A stretch of 64,000 nucleotides of DNA from Agrobacterium pusense (GCF_900102105.1 NZ_FNBB01000013.1:62001-126000); one strand, 5' to 3'. Numbered from the stretch's first letter, positions 37,001 to 44,483 are shown. Notes: a model not told the origin generated them from the letters alone. Numbers and translations: made by a program.

Positions 37001-37464
37001 TGGCCCTGGAAATGTTGCGTTTCTTCTTAGCGAACCGCGTCGACGCGGCTGTCGAGACCCCTGTTGCGCTCAGCCTCAATTTCGGCGGTGAGGAGATCGT
37101 GGTGCGGCCGGATGAGGTGCTGGTGCGGCCGAGCGGAGTTCGAGCTGTCCGGCACATCCGTACAGGCCATATGCGATCGGCCGAGAGCGAGGATGTCGGA
37201 GCGGCCGCGCTGATGCTAGCGGTCCAGCAGGCCATGCCCGGCGCTGTCGCGGAGCTTGTTCACCTTTCCGACGGTGAGGCGCATGCCATCGCGTTGTCGG
37301 ATCGGAAGCTGAAGGGTCGCAAGGACAAGCTCGTAGAGTTTCTTGGCGACATCCGGGCAGGACGGTTTCCGGCCGAGGTTTCGTCGCGCACCTGCCCGAA
37401 CTGCCCGGCCTTTTTCATTTGCGGCCCGACACCCGATGGCCCCTTGAAAAAAAAGTGCGCCTGA
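34063..37464 (+). CDS. IrrE-type metalloprotease fused to UvrD helicase with C-terminal Fe/S nuclease fold
   Basis: 1133 residues. About 1-190: ImmA/IrrE peptidase with zinc motif HELGH at 84-88 (AFLIAHELGHVELGD) and downstream RREVQMDLFARELLLPR. About 195-870: UvrD/Rep helicase with motif I EAGPGTGKTQT, Ia LLTFSNKAAGEM, II HILVDEYQDVN, III VGDAKQSIYRFRGA, V LMTIHGAKGLEFGG and VI YVAQSRARDRLIL. About 900-1133: PDDEXK_1-like domain of the AddB/Cas4 kind with the first cluster Cys in YESCPRRFFYTHV and CPNCPAFFIC at the end. The expected catalytic DYKTG reads HIRTG, so cleavage may be lost. Between genes of the same operon. Confidence 0.85.
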   Translation: MDGVELARQVAAELHARLVASGADPWSPYDFAVAEAKRRGIDVEPTAVGAAVLNGGRATFVAADDLILHENIGSRFEQAFLIAHELGHVELGDDPDGEAAPTIDPVRTAEPSPVGIDRVIDYGRRQRREVQMDLFARELLLPRNVARTLHLDEGLSASEIAVKLGAPFEVVAQQLFDALLLPPVPPTSVETHVERPLNSLQAAAAAHRGEAYLLEAGPGTGKTQTLIARVEGLLEENIDPRRILLLTFSNKAAGEMAERIARKQPESAAAMWIGTFHAFGLDVIRRFHAELGLPKDPRMMDRTEAVELLEEEFPRLRLAYYRNLYDPTQIIADMLAAVSRAKDEVVNAEAYAELAAAMLARAADAEAREAAERAGEVARVYSAYEQRKRNAHCIDFGDLVALPVQLLERDAAICAALQARYDHILVDEYQDVNRSSVRLLRALRPDGRNLWMVGDAKQSIYRFRGASSFNMARFGEEDFSGGKRGRLKRNYRSVPEVVASFSSFAIKMRAGDAESGLEAERDANGHRPELRTVQRAEQQPVALADAIEKLRCEGYAYRDQAVLCTGNEKLSTIGQDLERLGVPVLFLGSLFERSEVKDLLAFLSILVDRRAMGLVRIACWPDFTMSFADVAAIFDHLRASEQAPAEWLQHGNAIPGVSDAGRQVLTKLAAVLGGFEQTSSPWTVLATLLLDRTHIAARLCASEQLADRTRGIAIWQFLNFLRVQPAGHGMPIPRVLDRVRRLVRLGDDRDLRQLPAAAQHLDAVRLMTIHGAKGLEFGGVHIPGLNSDTIPRTPPAPPCPAPDGMIAGTDGSALEAFRAGQVEEQECLFYVAQSRARDRLILYAPTEKSNGHNRPLSPFLDRLGDTLMRRSVVPARSLPIAAEAQDINLVVDGGLRFGAMQIALYESCPRRFFYTHVLQVGGRRTATAFMHLHEAVRVVVGAVIASDTLMTERDLEDHTDAALADRGLGDHGYRAEFRDLALEMLRFFLANRVDAAVETPVALSLNFGGEEIVVRPDEVLVRPSGVRAVRHIRTGHMRSAESEDVGAAALMLAVQQAMPGAVAELVHLSDGEAHAIALSDRKLKGRKDKLVEFLGDIRAGRFPAEVSSRTCPNCPAFFICGPTPDGPLKKKCA

Positions 37465-37491
37465 TCTTACCGGTCGGTCGACCTCGCTCCG

Positions 37492-37542
37492 ATTGGACCC
37501 TTAGAGCCGCGGCGTCGCCTCGGCCGAACCTAAGGACCCAAT
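37492..37542 (+). promoter_or_regulatory. Long hairpin covering the multiubiquitin ribosome-binding site
   Basis: ATTGGACCCTTAG (37492-37504) and CTAAGGACCCAAT (37530-37542) pair except for two positions; the loop side adds GCCGCGGC against GCCTCGGC. The right arm includes AGGA, the likely ribosome-binding site of the ATG at 37546. It could either end readthrough or hold back translation of the Ubl part of the operon. Confidence 0.5.
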
Positions 37543-37545
37543 CTT

Positions 37546-38292
37546 ATGAACACCGAAGAACTTCTTGATTATGACGATCTCGGCGATGCCCTGCGCGAAG
37601 GCCGGGCGTTGCGTTCGGCGCGGGGGTATCGCTTTCTCCTCGCGCAGGGCGATCTCAACTTCCAGTCTTGCGTGGTAGGCGATCCCGTGCCGCTCGGCCG
37701 TCAGCTGCTGGAAGCAGCGGCACTCAACCCGCGGGACGGTTACAGTCTCGTCGCGATCCTGCCCTCGGGCGATTTCGAGGACGTGAGGCTCAACGAGCCA
37801 TTCGATCTGCGTGAGCGCGGCGCCGAGCGGTTTATCGCCTTCCAGACCGACCGCGATTTCAAGCTGACCCTCAACGACAACGAGCTGCGCTGGGGTAAGC
37901 CGGTTATCAGCGGCATAATCCTCCATAATCTCGCCAAGCCGAGCGAAGGCGAGAGGGTTTTCCTCGAAGTCCCCGGTGGCGAAGACCGGTTGGTCGAGTA
38001 CGGTGACCTGATCGATCTGACCCAGCTCGGCATCGAGCGGTTCATCACCGCGCGTTTGACCTTCGAGATCATCGTCAATTCGCGGCCGCGCACGGTGAAC
38101 GCCCGCACGGTCACGTTCGAACAGATCGTCCAGCTTGCCTTCCCAGGCCAGCACCAACCCAACGTCGTCTTCTCAATGACTTACCGGCACGCGGCATCGA
38201 CGCCGCACGCTGGTGAGCTCGGGGCTGGCGGCTCTGTCGATGTCAAGAAGAAAGGCACGGTGTTCAATGTCACGCGCACTGTTCAGTCGTAA
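37546..38292 (+). CDS. Multiubiquitin-domain protein (three ubiquitin-like units)
   Basis: 248 residues with three tandem beta-grasp (ubiquitin-like) units: about 27-101, 102-170 and 171-248. Units 1 and 2 close with the same block (FDLRERGAERFIAF, IDLTQLGIERFITA); unit 3 carries FEIIVNSRPRTVNARTVTF and the family end FNVTRTVQS preceded by KKKG. Bacterial multiubiquitin proteins occur beside E1-like and E2-like genes and are thought to be substrates or modifiers for ligation. The last residue is Ser, not the Gly-Gly of ubiquitin, so processing or a different chemistry would be needed. It overlaps the E1-like gene by 26 bp. Confidence 0.85.
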   Translation: MNTEELLDYDDLGDALREGRALRSARGYRFLLAQGDLNFQSCVVGDPVPLGRQLLEAAALNPRDGYSLVAILPSGDFEDVRLNEPFDLRERGAERFIAFQTDRDFKLTLNDNELRWGKPVISGIILHNLAKPSEGERVFLEVPGGEDRLVEYGDLIDLTQLGIERFITARLTFEIIVNSRPRTVNARTVTFEQIVQLAFPGQHQPNVVFSMTYRHAASTPHAGELGAGGSVDVKKKGTVFNVTRTVQS

Positions 38293-39439
38293 TTCCGATC
38301 TCAAGCGGCTGCTGGACGAAGGCTACTTCGTCCAGCAGCAGGGCGGGTATCTCGTCATGCGCGAGGTGCCTTATGTCGATGCGCGCCAGGAGGTGCGCAT
38401 TGGTACCCTCATCTCCAGCCTCACGCTCGCCGGAGATCAGACGCGCACGCCCGACACTCATGTCGTCCACTGGGACGGCGACTTCCCCTGCCACGCTGAT
38501 GGCTCGCGTATCCAGGCTATCTCGCATGCGGCCGGCTCATTCGATCTCGGCCACGGCCTGAAAGCGACGCACAGCTTTTCCAGCAAGCCGGATAGCGGGT
38601 ACACCGACTACCATCATAAGATGACTAGCTACGCGAACATCATTGCGGGTCCGGCCGCAGTGCTGAAACCCGGCACGACGGCTCGCACTTTCCGCGAGCC
38701 GGAACAGGAGGAAGACAGCGTCTTCAACTACATTGAGACCGCGTCCGATCGTGTCGGAATAGGCCTCCTTTCCGAGCGACTCATCAACGAGCGGGTTGCC
38801 ATCATCGGGGGCGGGGGCACCGGCGGCTACATTCTGGACTTCGTCGCCAAGACGCCGGTCCGTGAAATCCGGCTCTTCGATAGTGACGAGTTCCTGACCC
38901 ACAACGCGTTTCGCGCGCCGAGTGCTCCGAGCTTGGAAGAACTGCGAGAGGCGCCGAAGAAGGTTGAATACTTCAAGGGCATCTATAGCCGGATGCACCG
39001 GAACATTGTGGCGCACGACGTCGCGTTGGGCGCCGACAACCTCCACCTCCTTGATGGAGTCACCTTTGCATTCCTGTCCCTCGATGCGGGTGAAGAGAAG
39101 CGGTTGATCGTGGAGAAACTCGAGGCGATCGGTGCCGCGTTCGTCGATGTCGGCATGGGTCTTGAGCTCGACGATGGTTCGCTTGGCGGCATTCTGCGGG
39201 TGACCGCCAGTACGCCGGAGAAGCGAGATCACGCTCGGCAGCGCATTTCTTTCATTGGCGGCGGCGCTAAGGACATCTACGCGTCCAACATTCAGGTCGC
39301 GGATCTCAACGCCCTGAATGCTATCCTCGCAGTCGTGAAATGGAAGAAGATACGCGGGTTCTATCGCGATCTCGAGCGCGAGTATCACTGCACCTACACC
39401 ACGGATGGCAACATGTTGATCAACGGGGACCTTGAGTAA
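38267..39439 (+). CDS. E1-like ThiF-family adenylyltransferase with N-terminal extra domain
   Basis: 390 residues from ATG 38267 (AAGAAAGG upstream); an in-frame start 54 nt earlier exists. C-terminal ThiF/HesA-type Rossmann domain (about 165-360) with VAIIGGGGTGGYILDF (ATP-binding glycines, 181-187) and IRLFDSDEFLTHNAFR. The N-terminal domain (about 1-145) has HWDGDFPCHADG (68-79) and SSKPDSGYTDYHHKM, the type now named DUF6791 in part of this family and perhaps E2-like. Only two Cys exist, Cys75 and Cys375; neither is at the usual E1 thiolation site. Its job should be to adenylate the C-terminus of a Ubl protein. Confidence 0.8.
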   Translation: MSRALFSRNSDLKRLLDEGYFVQQQGGYLVMREVPYVDARQEVRIGTLISSLTLAGDQTRTPDTHVVHWDGDFPCHADGSRIQAISHAAGSFDLGHGLKATHSFSSKPDSGYTDYHHKMTSYANIIAGPAAVLKPGTTARTFREPEQEEDSVFNYIETASDRVGIGLLSERLINERVAIIGGGGTGGYILDFVAKTPVREIRLFDSDEFLTHNAFRAPSAPSLEELREAPKKVEYFKGIYSRMHRNIVAHDVALGADNLHLLDGVTFAFLSLDAGEEKRLIVEKLEAIGAAFVDVGMGLELDDGSLGGILRVTASTPEKRDHARQRISFIGGGAKDIYASNIQVADLNALNAILAVVKWKKIRGFYRDLEREYHCTYTTDGNMLINGDLE

Positions 39440-39873
39440 TGCGGTACAAGCGACTTGATCATCGTTTTGTCGAACACATCCCCGAGGGCCTAGAGCCAGG
39501 AGTTCTCTATGTTTCGATGGAGTACGCGACATCAGCTCATAGCTGCTGCTGTGGTTGCGGCGAGGAGGTAGTCACACCCTTCACGCCGACGGACTGGAAG
39601 ATGGCGTTCGATGGCGAGACCATCTCGCTTCGGCCTTCGATTGGCAATTGGACCTTGGAGTGCCGGTCACACTATGTGATCGATCGCGGCAAGGTGATCG
39701 AAGCAGCACCTTGGAGTGACGAGCAGGTTGAAGCCGAGCGTCGTCGTGATCGAGCTGCCAAAGCGGATTTCTACGGGCAGGCACCAAAGGCCGAAGCTTC
39801 TGTTCAGGCCGTTTCTGTGAAGCCGGCGCCAGGCTTCTGGCGCAGGTTCTGGAATTGGATATCTGGCAGCTGA
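39439..39873 (+). CDS. DUF6527 family Cys-rich protein
   Basis: 144 residues. Start: KRLDHRFVEHIPEGLEPGVLYVSMEYATSAH, then a Cys cluster SCCCGCGEE (36-38, 40), and LECRSHYVI (Cys75, His78). Four to five ligands in a treble-clef-like arrangement suggest zinc binding. The family co-occurs with multiubiquitin and ThiF genes and its function is unknown; a RING-like or deubiquitinase-like role has been guessed from such contexts, but the sequence does not show it. The C-terminus (FWRRFWNWISGS) is Trp-rich and amphipathic and could bind membrane. TAATG overlap with the E1-like gene. Confidence 0.78.
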   Translation: MRYKRLDHRFVEHIPEGLEPGVLYVSMEYATSAHSCCCGCGEEVVTPFTPTDWKMAFDGETISLRPSIGNWTLECRSHYVIDRGKVIEAAPWSDEQVEAERRRDRAAKADFYGQAPKAEASVQAVSVKPAPGFWRRFWNWISGS

Positions 39874-39879
39874 TAGCGT

Positions 39880-39910
39880 TGACCCCGACCACATAACGTC
39901 GTCGGGGTCA
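39880..39910. terminator. Bidirectional terminator at the end of the Ubl operon
   Basis: Perfect 10-bp inverted repeat TGACCCCGAC (39880-39889) / GTCGGGGTCA (39901-39910), with CCTTTCT after it on the plus strand. It separates the convergent DUF6527 and helicase genes and includes the helicase stop codon. Confidence 0.65.
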
Positions 39911-42181
39911 GCCTTTCTGTGCTGGCTTTGATTCACGTGGCGGTGCAACCTCTCTGAGACTGTGCCGCGCTAGCGCCATATCCAGAATGTCCGATTTGCC
40001 CCCATGCGTTGTGGCAGCGCTAATCTTGAGCGTTTGTTCGGCGCGACTTGAGCCAAGATAGATATTTGAGATAAATCGACGCCGTATGCCGTCCCCAGCG
40101 TCTATAGGCGCCTCCGCAGCATCAACGTGAATGAGAAACACCGTTTCAAATTGAAGCCCTGCGACATACTCGGGCATGCTTAAAATGAAGCGCTTTCCGG
40201 CATGTCGTAGCTCGGACGACGGTTCTCGGCTAGTGATGGCTATATGGCGATCTTTATACTGCCCGCTTGCAGCGCGAACATAAATGTCAAACTGCTCAGC
40301 ACTAGCGCAAAGCACCGCAACACGCCGCCCTCCTCCGTCAGTGGAGCGAGCCAATTTTTCGGCCTCTTTGAACACGCTGCTGAACAGATCCTTGTCGCTC
40401 TTGAATACCGTAAGCTCTGGAACGGAACCATCAGCTAGGGCCGCCTTTCCTGAGTAAGCATCCCAATCTCCCGGGATATCCATTGCGGGAAAAGTCGCGT
40501 CGAGGTCAGCGAGAAACTCTGCAATCTGCGGCGTGTAGCGGAAGACCTGCTCTAGTTTCACAAGATCTGCGTTTTGTAGTCCGGTTGACGCTCCAAACAG
40601 GTTATGCCCGGGCTCAATATACTGCGCGAAGGTGTCACGTGGGCTCTGCTTCATGTCGTAGGCCATGAAAATTGGAGGACGGCGCGGCTTACCATCTTCT
40701 TCCACGTTGGTCCGGATCAATTTGTGAAGGGTCTGGCGCTCGATGGATGTAAAAAGGTGCAACTCGTCAACGAAGATCGCGTCGTAACCCTCGCGACTAC
40801 GGATGCGATCCCAACGGTTTGAGTCAAGGAAGGAATTGAAATCGCCGATCATTTGATCGACGCTGAGCGTGTTCATTTCGCCTAAAAGTCTGCGGTATCG
40901 CCGATGGACTTCGAGAATGAACCGTCGGTCGATCTCAAGCTGTAAGCTCATGAGCCACGCAGGACGGGACGTCGTTCCTTTTGCGTAGCGCTCCCCTTTC
41001 TCCTCACTCGCACGGATGCCCTCTGCGTCGAGCACGCTTGCAAACTCGTTCATAATTTCGCCCACTAGGCGCTTATCTCCGCCGTCTGTACACGCTTGCC
41101 AGCGATCATGAAGATCGGCTGTCAGATCCTCAAACTGCAACGACGCGATCTTTGAGCGTTGCAGTTCGAGGAGAACCCCTTCGATGAGTTCTGCTTGCAA
41201 CCGACGGCCTTCACGACCGTCAAGTGAAAGAGGCTCCAGAGCGTCAAGCTCAAAGTTCAAGTTCTTATGCGCGAGGTCGTAAAGCGTACGCAGTTCGAGT
41301 TTCGCAAACTTGCCGGAGCCGTGAAGTAGTCCCGTTGTGTCAAGGCTCTCCGCGATGGCACCAACAAGATCCACTGACGCAAAGCTGTGAGTTATGAAGC
41401 CAAGTTTAATAGGCTCCTTTCGGTCCTCGCTGTTTGCCGCATCCCGCAAAAATTTGATTACGAGCGACAATGTTTTGCCGGTACCGGCTGCGCCTCGAAG
41501 TCGTACAGGGCCATCGTGCGGCTTGTCTACAAACAAGCGTTGGTCAGCTGTCAGTTTGGATTTGTACCATTGACCGAGCGTCGCACCTTGGACAAAACCC
41601 TGCGGGAGCCGTTGGCTCAGAGTAATACCGGCGCGTGTTTCCTCAAGGGCGTCCTCCTTGGGCGTCAATATCGCGTCGGTGAGCAAAGTCCTCGCCTCAT
41701 CGTAAATCACCAGATCATGATTGAGCCGCTCGAAGTTTATGATTTCATCGGTCCGCTCGAAGGCGAAAAGGTCATTCGATCCACGTGGGTGGGCATCGAA
41801 GTGAAGTCTCGTGCGCCAGTTCCTATCGCGAGAAGTGCCTTGGATGGAAAAAAGGCTTCCTTCGTGATGTTTGCGCCAACCCGTCGGAATAACAACGCTG
41901 TTTGAAAATATGGATCGAGCGACTGTAATTATCCGTTCGAGATCACTCGACCTGTTCGCGGTATCATTGAAAATGCCCGTTCGCCGATTGAGATCCACGA
42001 CTACGATCGGCGCGTTCTCGTCTTCCAGATCTTCTTCGATGATATAAATTACATCTCCGACCGCGACACGCTTCAGACCGGCGGCCTGCGTGGGAAGCCC
42101 GAAATTATCGAACCAGTCTGAGGAAATGGAGAACCGGGAAAGTCGAAACAGGGCCGAGGGCGTGAGCGTCAAACTCTTCAT
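39908..42181 (-). CDS. SF1 (UvrD/DUF2075-like) helicase of a two-gene unit
   Basis: 757 residues. Walker A GAAGTGKT at 230-237 (GPVRLRGAAGTGKTLSL), DELH box at 472-475 (YDAIFVDELHLF), motif III-like IFMAYDMKQSPRDTF, VFRYTPQIAEFL (motif IV type), and near the C-terminus EYVAGLQFETVFLIHVD (motif V) and RRRFISNIYLGSSRAEQTLKISA (motif VI). The N-terminal 200 residues, including GQWYKSKLTADQRLFV just before the helicase core, are a separate domain I cannot name. It overlaps its upstream partner by ATGA. SF1 helicases paired with small unknown genes are frequent in defence islands. Confidence 0.78.
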   Translation of the reverse strand: MKSLTLTPSALFRLSRFSISSDWFDNFGLPTQAAGLKRVAVGDVIYIIEEDLEDENAPIVVVDLNRRTGIFNDTANRSSDLERIITVARSIFSNSVVIPTGWRKHHEGSLFSIQGTSRDRNWRTRLHFDAHPRGSNDLFAFERTDEIINFERLNHDLVIYDEARTLLTDAILTPKEDALEETRAGITLSQRLPQGFVQGATLGQWYKSKLTADQRLFVDKPHDGPVRLRGAAGTGKTLSLVIKFLRDAANSEDRKEPIKLGFITHSFASVDLVGAIAESLDTTGLLHGSGKFAKLELRTLYDLAHKNLNFELDALEPLSLDGREGRRLQAELIEGVLLELQRSKIASLQFEDLTADLHDRWQACTDGGDKRLVGEIMNEFASVLDAEGIRASEEKGERYAKGTTSRPAWLMSLQLEIDRRFILEVHRRYRRLLGEMNTLSVDQMIGDFNSFLDSNRWDRIRSREGYDAIFVDELHLFTSIERQTLHKLIRTNVEEDGKPRRPPIFMAYDMKQSPRDTFAQYIEPGHNLFGASTGLQNADLVKLEQVFRYTPQIAEFLADLDATFPAMDIPGDWDAYSGKAALADGSVPELTVFKSDKDLFSSVFKEAEKLARSTDGGGRRVAVLCASAEQFDIYVRAASGQYKDRHIAITSREPSSELRHAGKRFILSMPEYVAGLQFETVFLIHVDAAEAPIDAGDGIRRRFISNIYLGSSRAEQTLKISAATTHGGKSDILDMALARHSLREVAPPRESKPAQKG

Positions 42182-43011
42182 TCTGTCACCTGCGATAGTT
42201 TCGAAGCGAGCATCTCGACTGCCACGTCGCTGAGCGCCGTGATTTCGTCGGGAAGCCCAATACGTGAAAATTGTTGAGCGAATAGCTGCGCCACCTTGAA
42301 CTGGTAAAGAGGGGTCAGTCTCGCGAAACGGACGGCGGTGGCCGATTTTCCGTCACTGAAAGCGCGTTGGTTTGCGGTCGAAGTGAAGCATAGTTCTTCG
42401 GGCAACGTATAGATCCGCCGCATCCTGATCACGAAACCCACGTCGTCATGGTCGACTACGTCGCTGATGAAGAAATGACCGTCCCCCATCGCTTTCTTCG
42501 CGGCCGTGAGCTGTTTGCGCGCCGTTGCGGCCGGATCTTTATCCAGGCGGCAAAGTTGTGAGAAGCGATCGAGGGGGGCGCATTCAATATCTGTGCAGAT
42601 GCGCAACTTGTTCAGGAGGTCAGTAATCCCGCTTCGTTGTGACGGTTTCACTCCGGAGCGCGACATGATCTTCGCTAGTATCGTTTCGTTCGATGCTGAT
42701 CGTAACCATGCATGCAGATCCGGTGCCTCTTGGTCATCGGCGCCGAGTGCATCTAGAACCTTCTTTGTGCAGGTATCAGCCACTTCGCTCAGAAAAAGCT
42801 CGCCCCAGAAGGCATCTAGATACTCGCCAAAGGTGTAGATTGGGAGGTAAGCGATTACTCCGTCAATCTTCTTATTCTGAAGATCACAGTCCGCGTTGAT
42901 GACGAGCCCGAGAGCGGGCGATTGACCGGCGGCGGTGGGATACTCAAGCCTTATTATATCGCCTTGACGTCGAGGATCAGACGCCGTCACTTTTTCGGTC
43001 TCTCTCGACAA
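42178..43011 (-). CDS. Unrecognised partner of the SF1 helicase
   Basis: 277 residues; no known family recognised. It starts with a short beta-rich segment (RQGDIIRLEYP, ALGLVINADCDLQNKKIDGVIAYLPIY), whose INADCDL core is reminiscent of small domains seen with response or defence proteins, then an all-helical body (DAFWGELFLSEVAD, ITDLLNKLRICTDIECAP), and a second beta part (VGFVIRMRRIYTLPEELCF). No catalytic motif is evident. It is the first gene of the two-gene unit and overlaps the helicase start by 4 nt, so the products probably form a complex. Confidence 0.6.
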   Translation of the reverse strand: MSRETEKVTASDPRRQGDIIRLEYPTAAGQSPALGLVINADCDLQNKKIDGVIAYLPIYTFGEYLDAFWGELFLSEVADTCTKKVLDALGADDQEAPDLHAWLRSASNETILAKIMSRSGVKPSQRSGITDLLNKLRICTDIECAPLDRFSQLCRLDKDPAATARKQLTAAKKAMGDGHFFISDVVDHDDVGFVIRMRRIYTLPEELCFTSTANQRAFSDGKSATAVRFARLTPLYQFKVAQLFAQQFSRIGLPDEITALSDVAVEMLASKLSQVTE

Positions 43012-43271
43012 CGATTCGTTCCTTGAAACGATTTTGAATCAATAGGTAGGTTGTTCCCAAAGGAATCTATATCGGCCGGTTGGATTCCAAAAAAGCGGAA
43101 AATCCTTTCGGCATATTTTAAAACCACAGGAGGGTGAGGATGAAGGCCCGATGTCGGACTAACGACTGCAAAATCATGGGATTTAGCCCAAGTTCTTGCT
43201 CAGATTGGAAAATCTCACGTAGTTTGGAAACATAATAGCGGGGTCGCGGGTTCTGACCCCTTCAAGAGCGA
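43012..43271. other. Intergenic region with hairpin
   Basis: 260 bp between two minus-strand genes. It contains the promoter side of the two-gene unit (A+T-rich at about 43020-43060) and a hairpin GGGGTC (43240-43245) / GACCCC (43255-43260) that could end transcription of the glycosyltransferase gene. Nothing else is seen. Confidence 0.4.
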
Positions 43272-44483
43272 CTAAACCGCCCCAAGCTGCTCAAGTGCCT
43301 GTCCACTTTCAAAGCTGTTTATTTCTCCTAACCAGCTTTCGATTAATCTAGAAATCTTCGGCAATCCATCCAACCTCAGGAAGGGGGTTGTGGACGACGG
43401 AGGCGACTGGGTGAGCAAGCCCTCCAAAGCTGTCATCATCCGCCGTGGATCAGCCGCTTCTTCCGGTCGAAGCATCTTGACGAGCCCGAGATCACTAGCT
43501 CGTGTCGCCCTGATCAACTGTTCTTCACGTGGATGCGTACGAGGGACGATCAGCGCTGGCTTATCGAAGGACAAGATCTCGCAGTAGGTGTTATATCCTC
43601 CCATCGCGATGACTGAATTCGCGCCAGCCAGAAGGTTTTCCATCGTGTTGTCAAATTCGACGATCTCGACAAACGGCATATGTCGCGCGGTTGCTGAGAA
43701 ATGGAGGGCCTGTTCCGCCTGCATATATGGTCCAAGGACAATAAGCGTTTTCTTCCTAAATCCCGGGTTAGCTTGGTAGGCAGTAAGAACGCTGGTCACA
43801 AGCCCCGCCCCGTCGGCTCCACCGCCTGGTGTAACAAGTATGTAGTCGCCTCTGAGAACAGGTCGTGCTTCCGCAGATCGGTGGAGGAACCCGACGTAGT
43901 TCATTTTTGATCGCACGACAGCTGGCACAACGAGGCCCGAGAGCGGATCATAAAAGTCCTTTGGACCATAAACCCAGATATCGTCGTAGTAGTGCTCAAT
44001 CTTATCAATTGTGTTACTGCACTGCCATTCGCGCGCGAGGAGATAAGGCGCATCCAATACATCGCGGAGGCCAAGGACCAACTTAGTCTTCCGCGCTTTG
44101 AGGAAGGCGAGGGTATCCTCGACCTCGCCTTTGAGCCCCATTGGCTCTTTGTCGACGATGAATATGTGCGGCGCGAACGACTCGGCCGCCCGTTGTATAA
44201 CCGACTTCCTTCGCACCAGAGTTTCTTCGAGGCTAATTTCTTTATTCAGCGAGCGATAGCTACCGTCTGGCAGTTTGGTAACGCTGGGGAGTTTTATTAT
44301 GCCTACACGGGATTTGTACTCGAATGATTCCGCCACAGGAGCGCCCGACACGATACGGACTTCCAGATCCGCAAATTGATCAACCAGGAAATGTGCGATC
44401 GTCTGGCACCGTCGCAAGTGGCCAAGACCGAACGTGTCGTGGCTGTACATGAGGATTCGAAACTTTCCGAGACGACGCGTCAT
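43272..44483 (-). CDS. Glycosyltransferase, GT-B (MurG-like) fold
   Basis: 403 residues. N-terminal half starts ILMYSHDTFGLGHLRRCQTIAHFL, the pattern of GT-B enzymes that bind an acceptor; the C-terminal half has GDYILVTPGGGADGAGL, LIVLGPYM and the nucleotide-sugar site VIAMGGYNTYCEILSFDKPALIVPR (GT28-type). No membrane segments. It should move a hexose or aminosugar to a cell-surface polymer or other acceptor. The acceptor cannot be read from the sequence. It stands alone at the edge of the envelope cluster. Confidence 0.8.
   Translation of the reverse strand: MTRRLGKFRILMYSHDTFGLGHLRRCQTIAHFLVDQFADLEVRIVSGAPVAESFEYKSRVGIIKLPSVTKLPDGSYRSLNKEISLEETLVRRKSVIQRAAESFAPHIFIVDKEPMGLKGEVEDTLAFLKARKTKLVLGLRDVLDAPYLLAREWQCSNTIDKIEHYYDDIWVYGPKDFYDPLSGLVVPAVVRSKMNYVGFLHRSAEARPVLRGDYILVTPGGGADGAGLVTSVLTAYQANPGFRKKTLIVLGPYMQAEQALHFSATARHMPFVEIVEFDNTMENLLAGANSVIAMGGYNTYCEILSFDKPALIVPRTHPREEQLIRATRASDLGLVKMLRPEEAADPRRMMTALEGLLTQSPPSSTTPFLRLDGLPKISRLIESWLGEINSFESGQALEQLGAV

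Noticed and set aside
38537..39532. 331-codon minus-strand frame over the E1-like gene
   Set aside because: Antisense to a gene with clear ThiF motifs.
39908..43011. Gabija system (GajA/GajB)
   Set aside because: The helicase could pass for GajB, but the partner has no OLD-type ATPase or TOPRIM motifs.
43235..43262. tRNA T-arm-like sequence GCGGGTTCTGACCCC
   Set aside because: No acceptor, D or anticodon arms around it; it is a simple hairpin.
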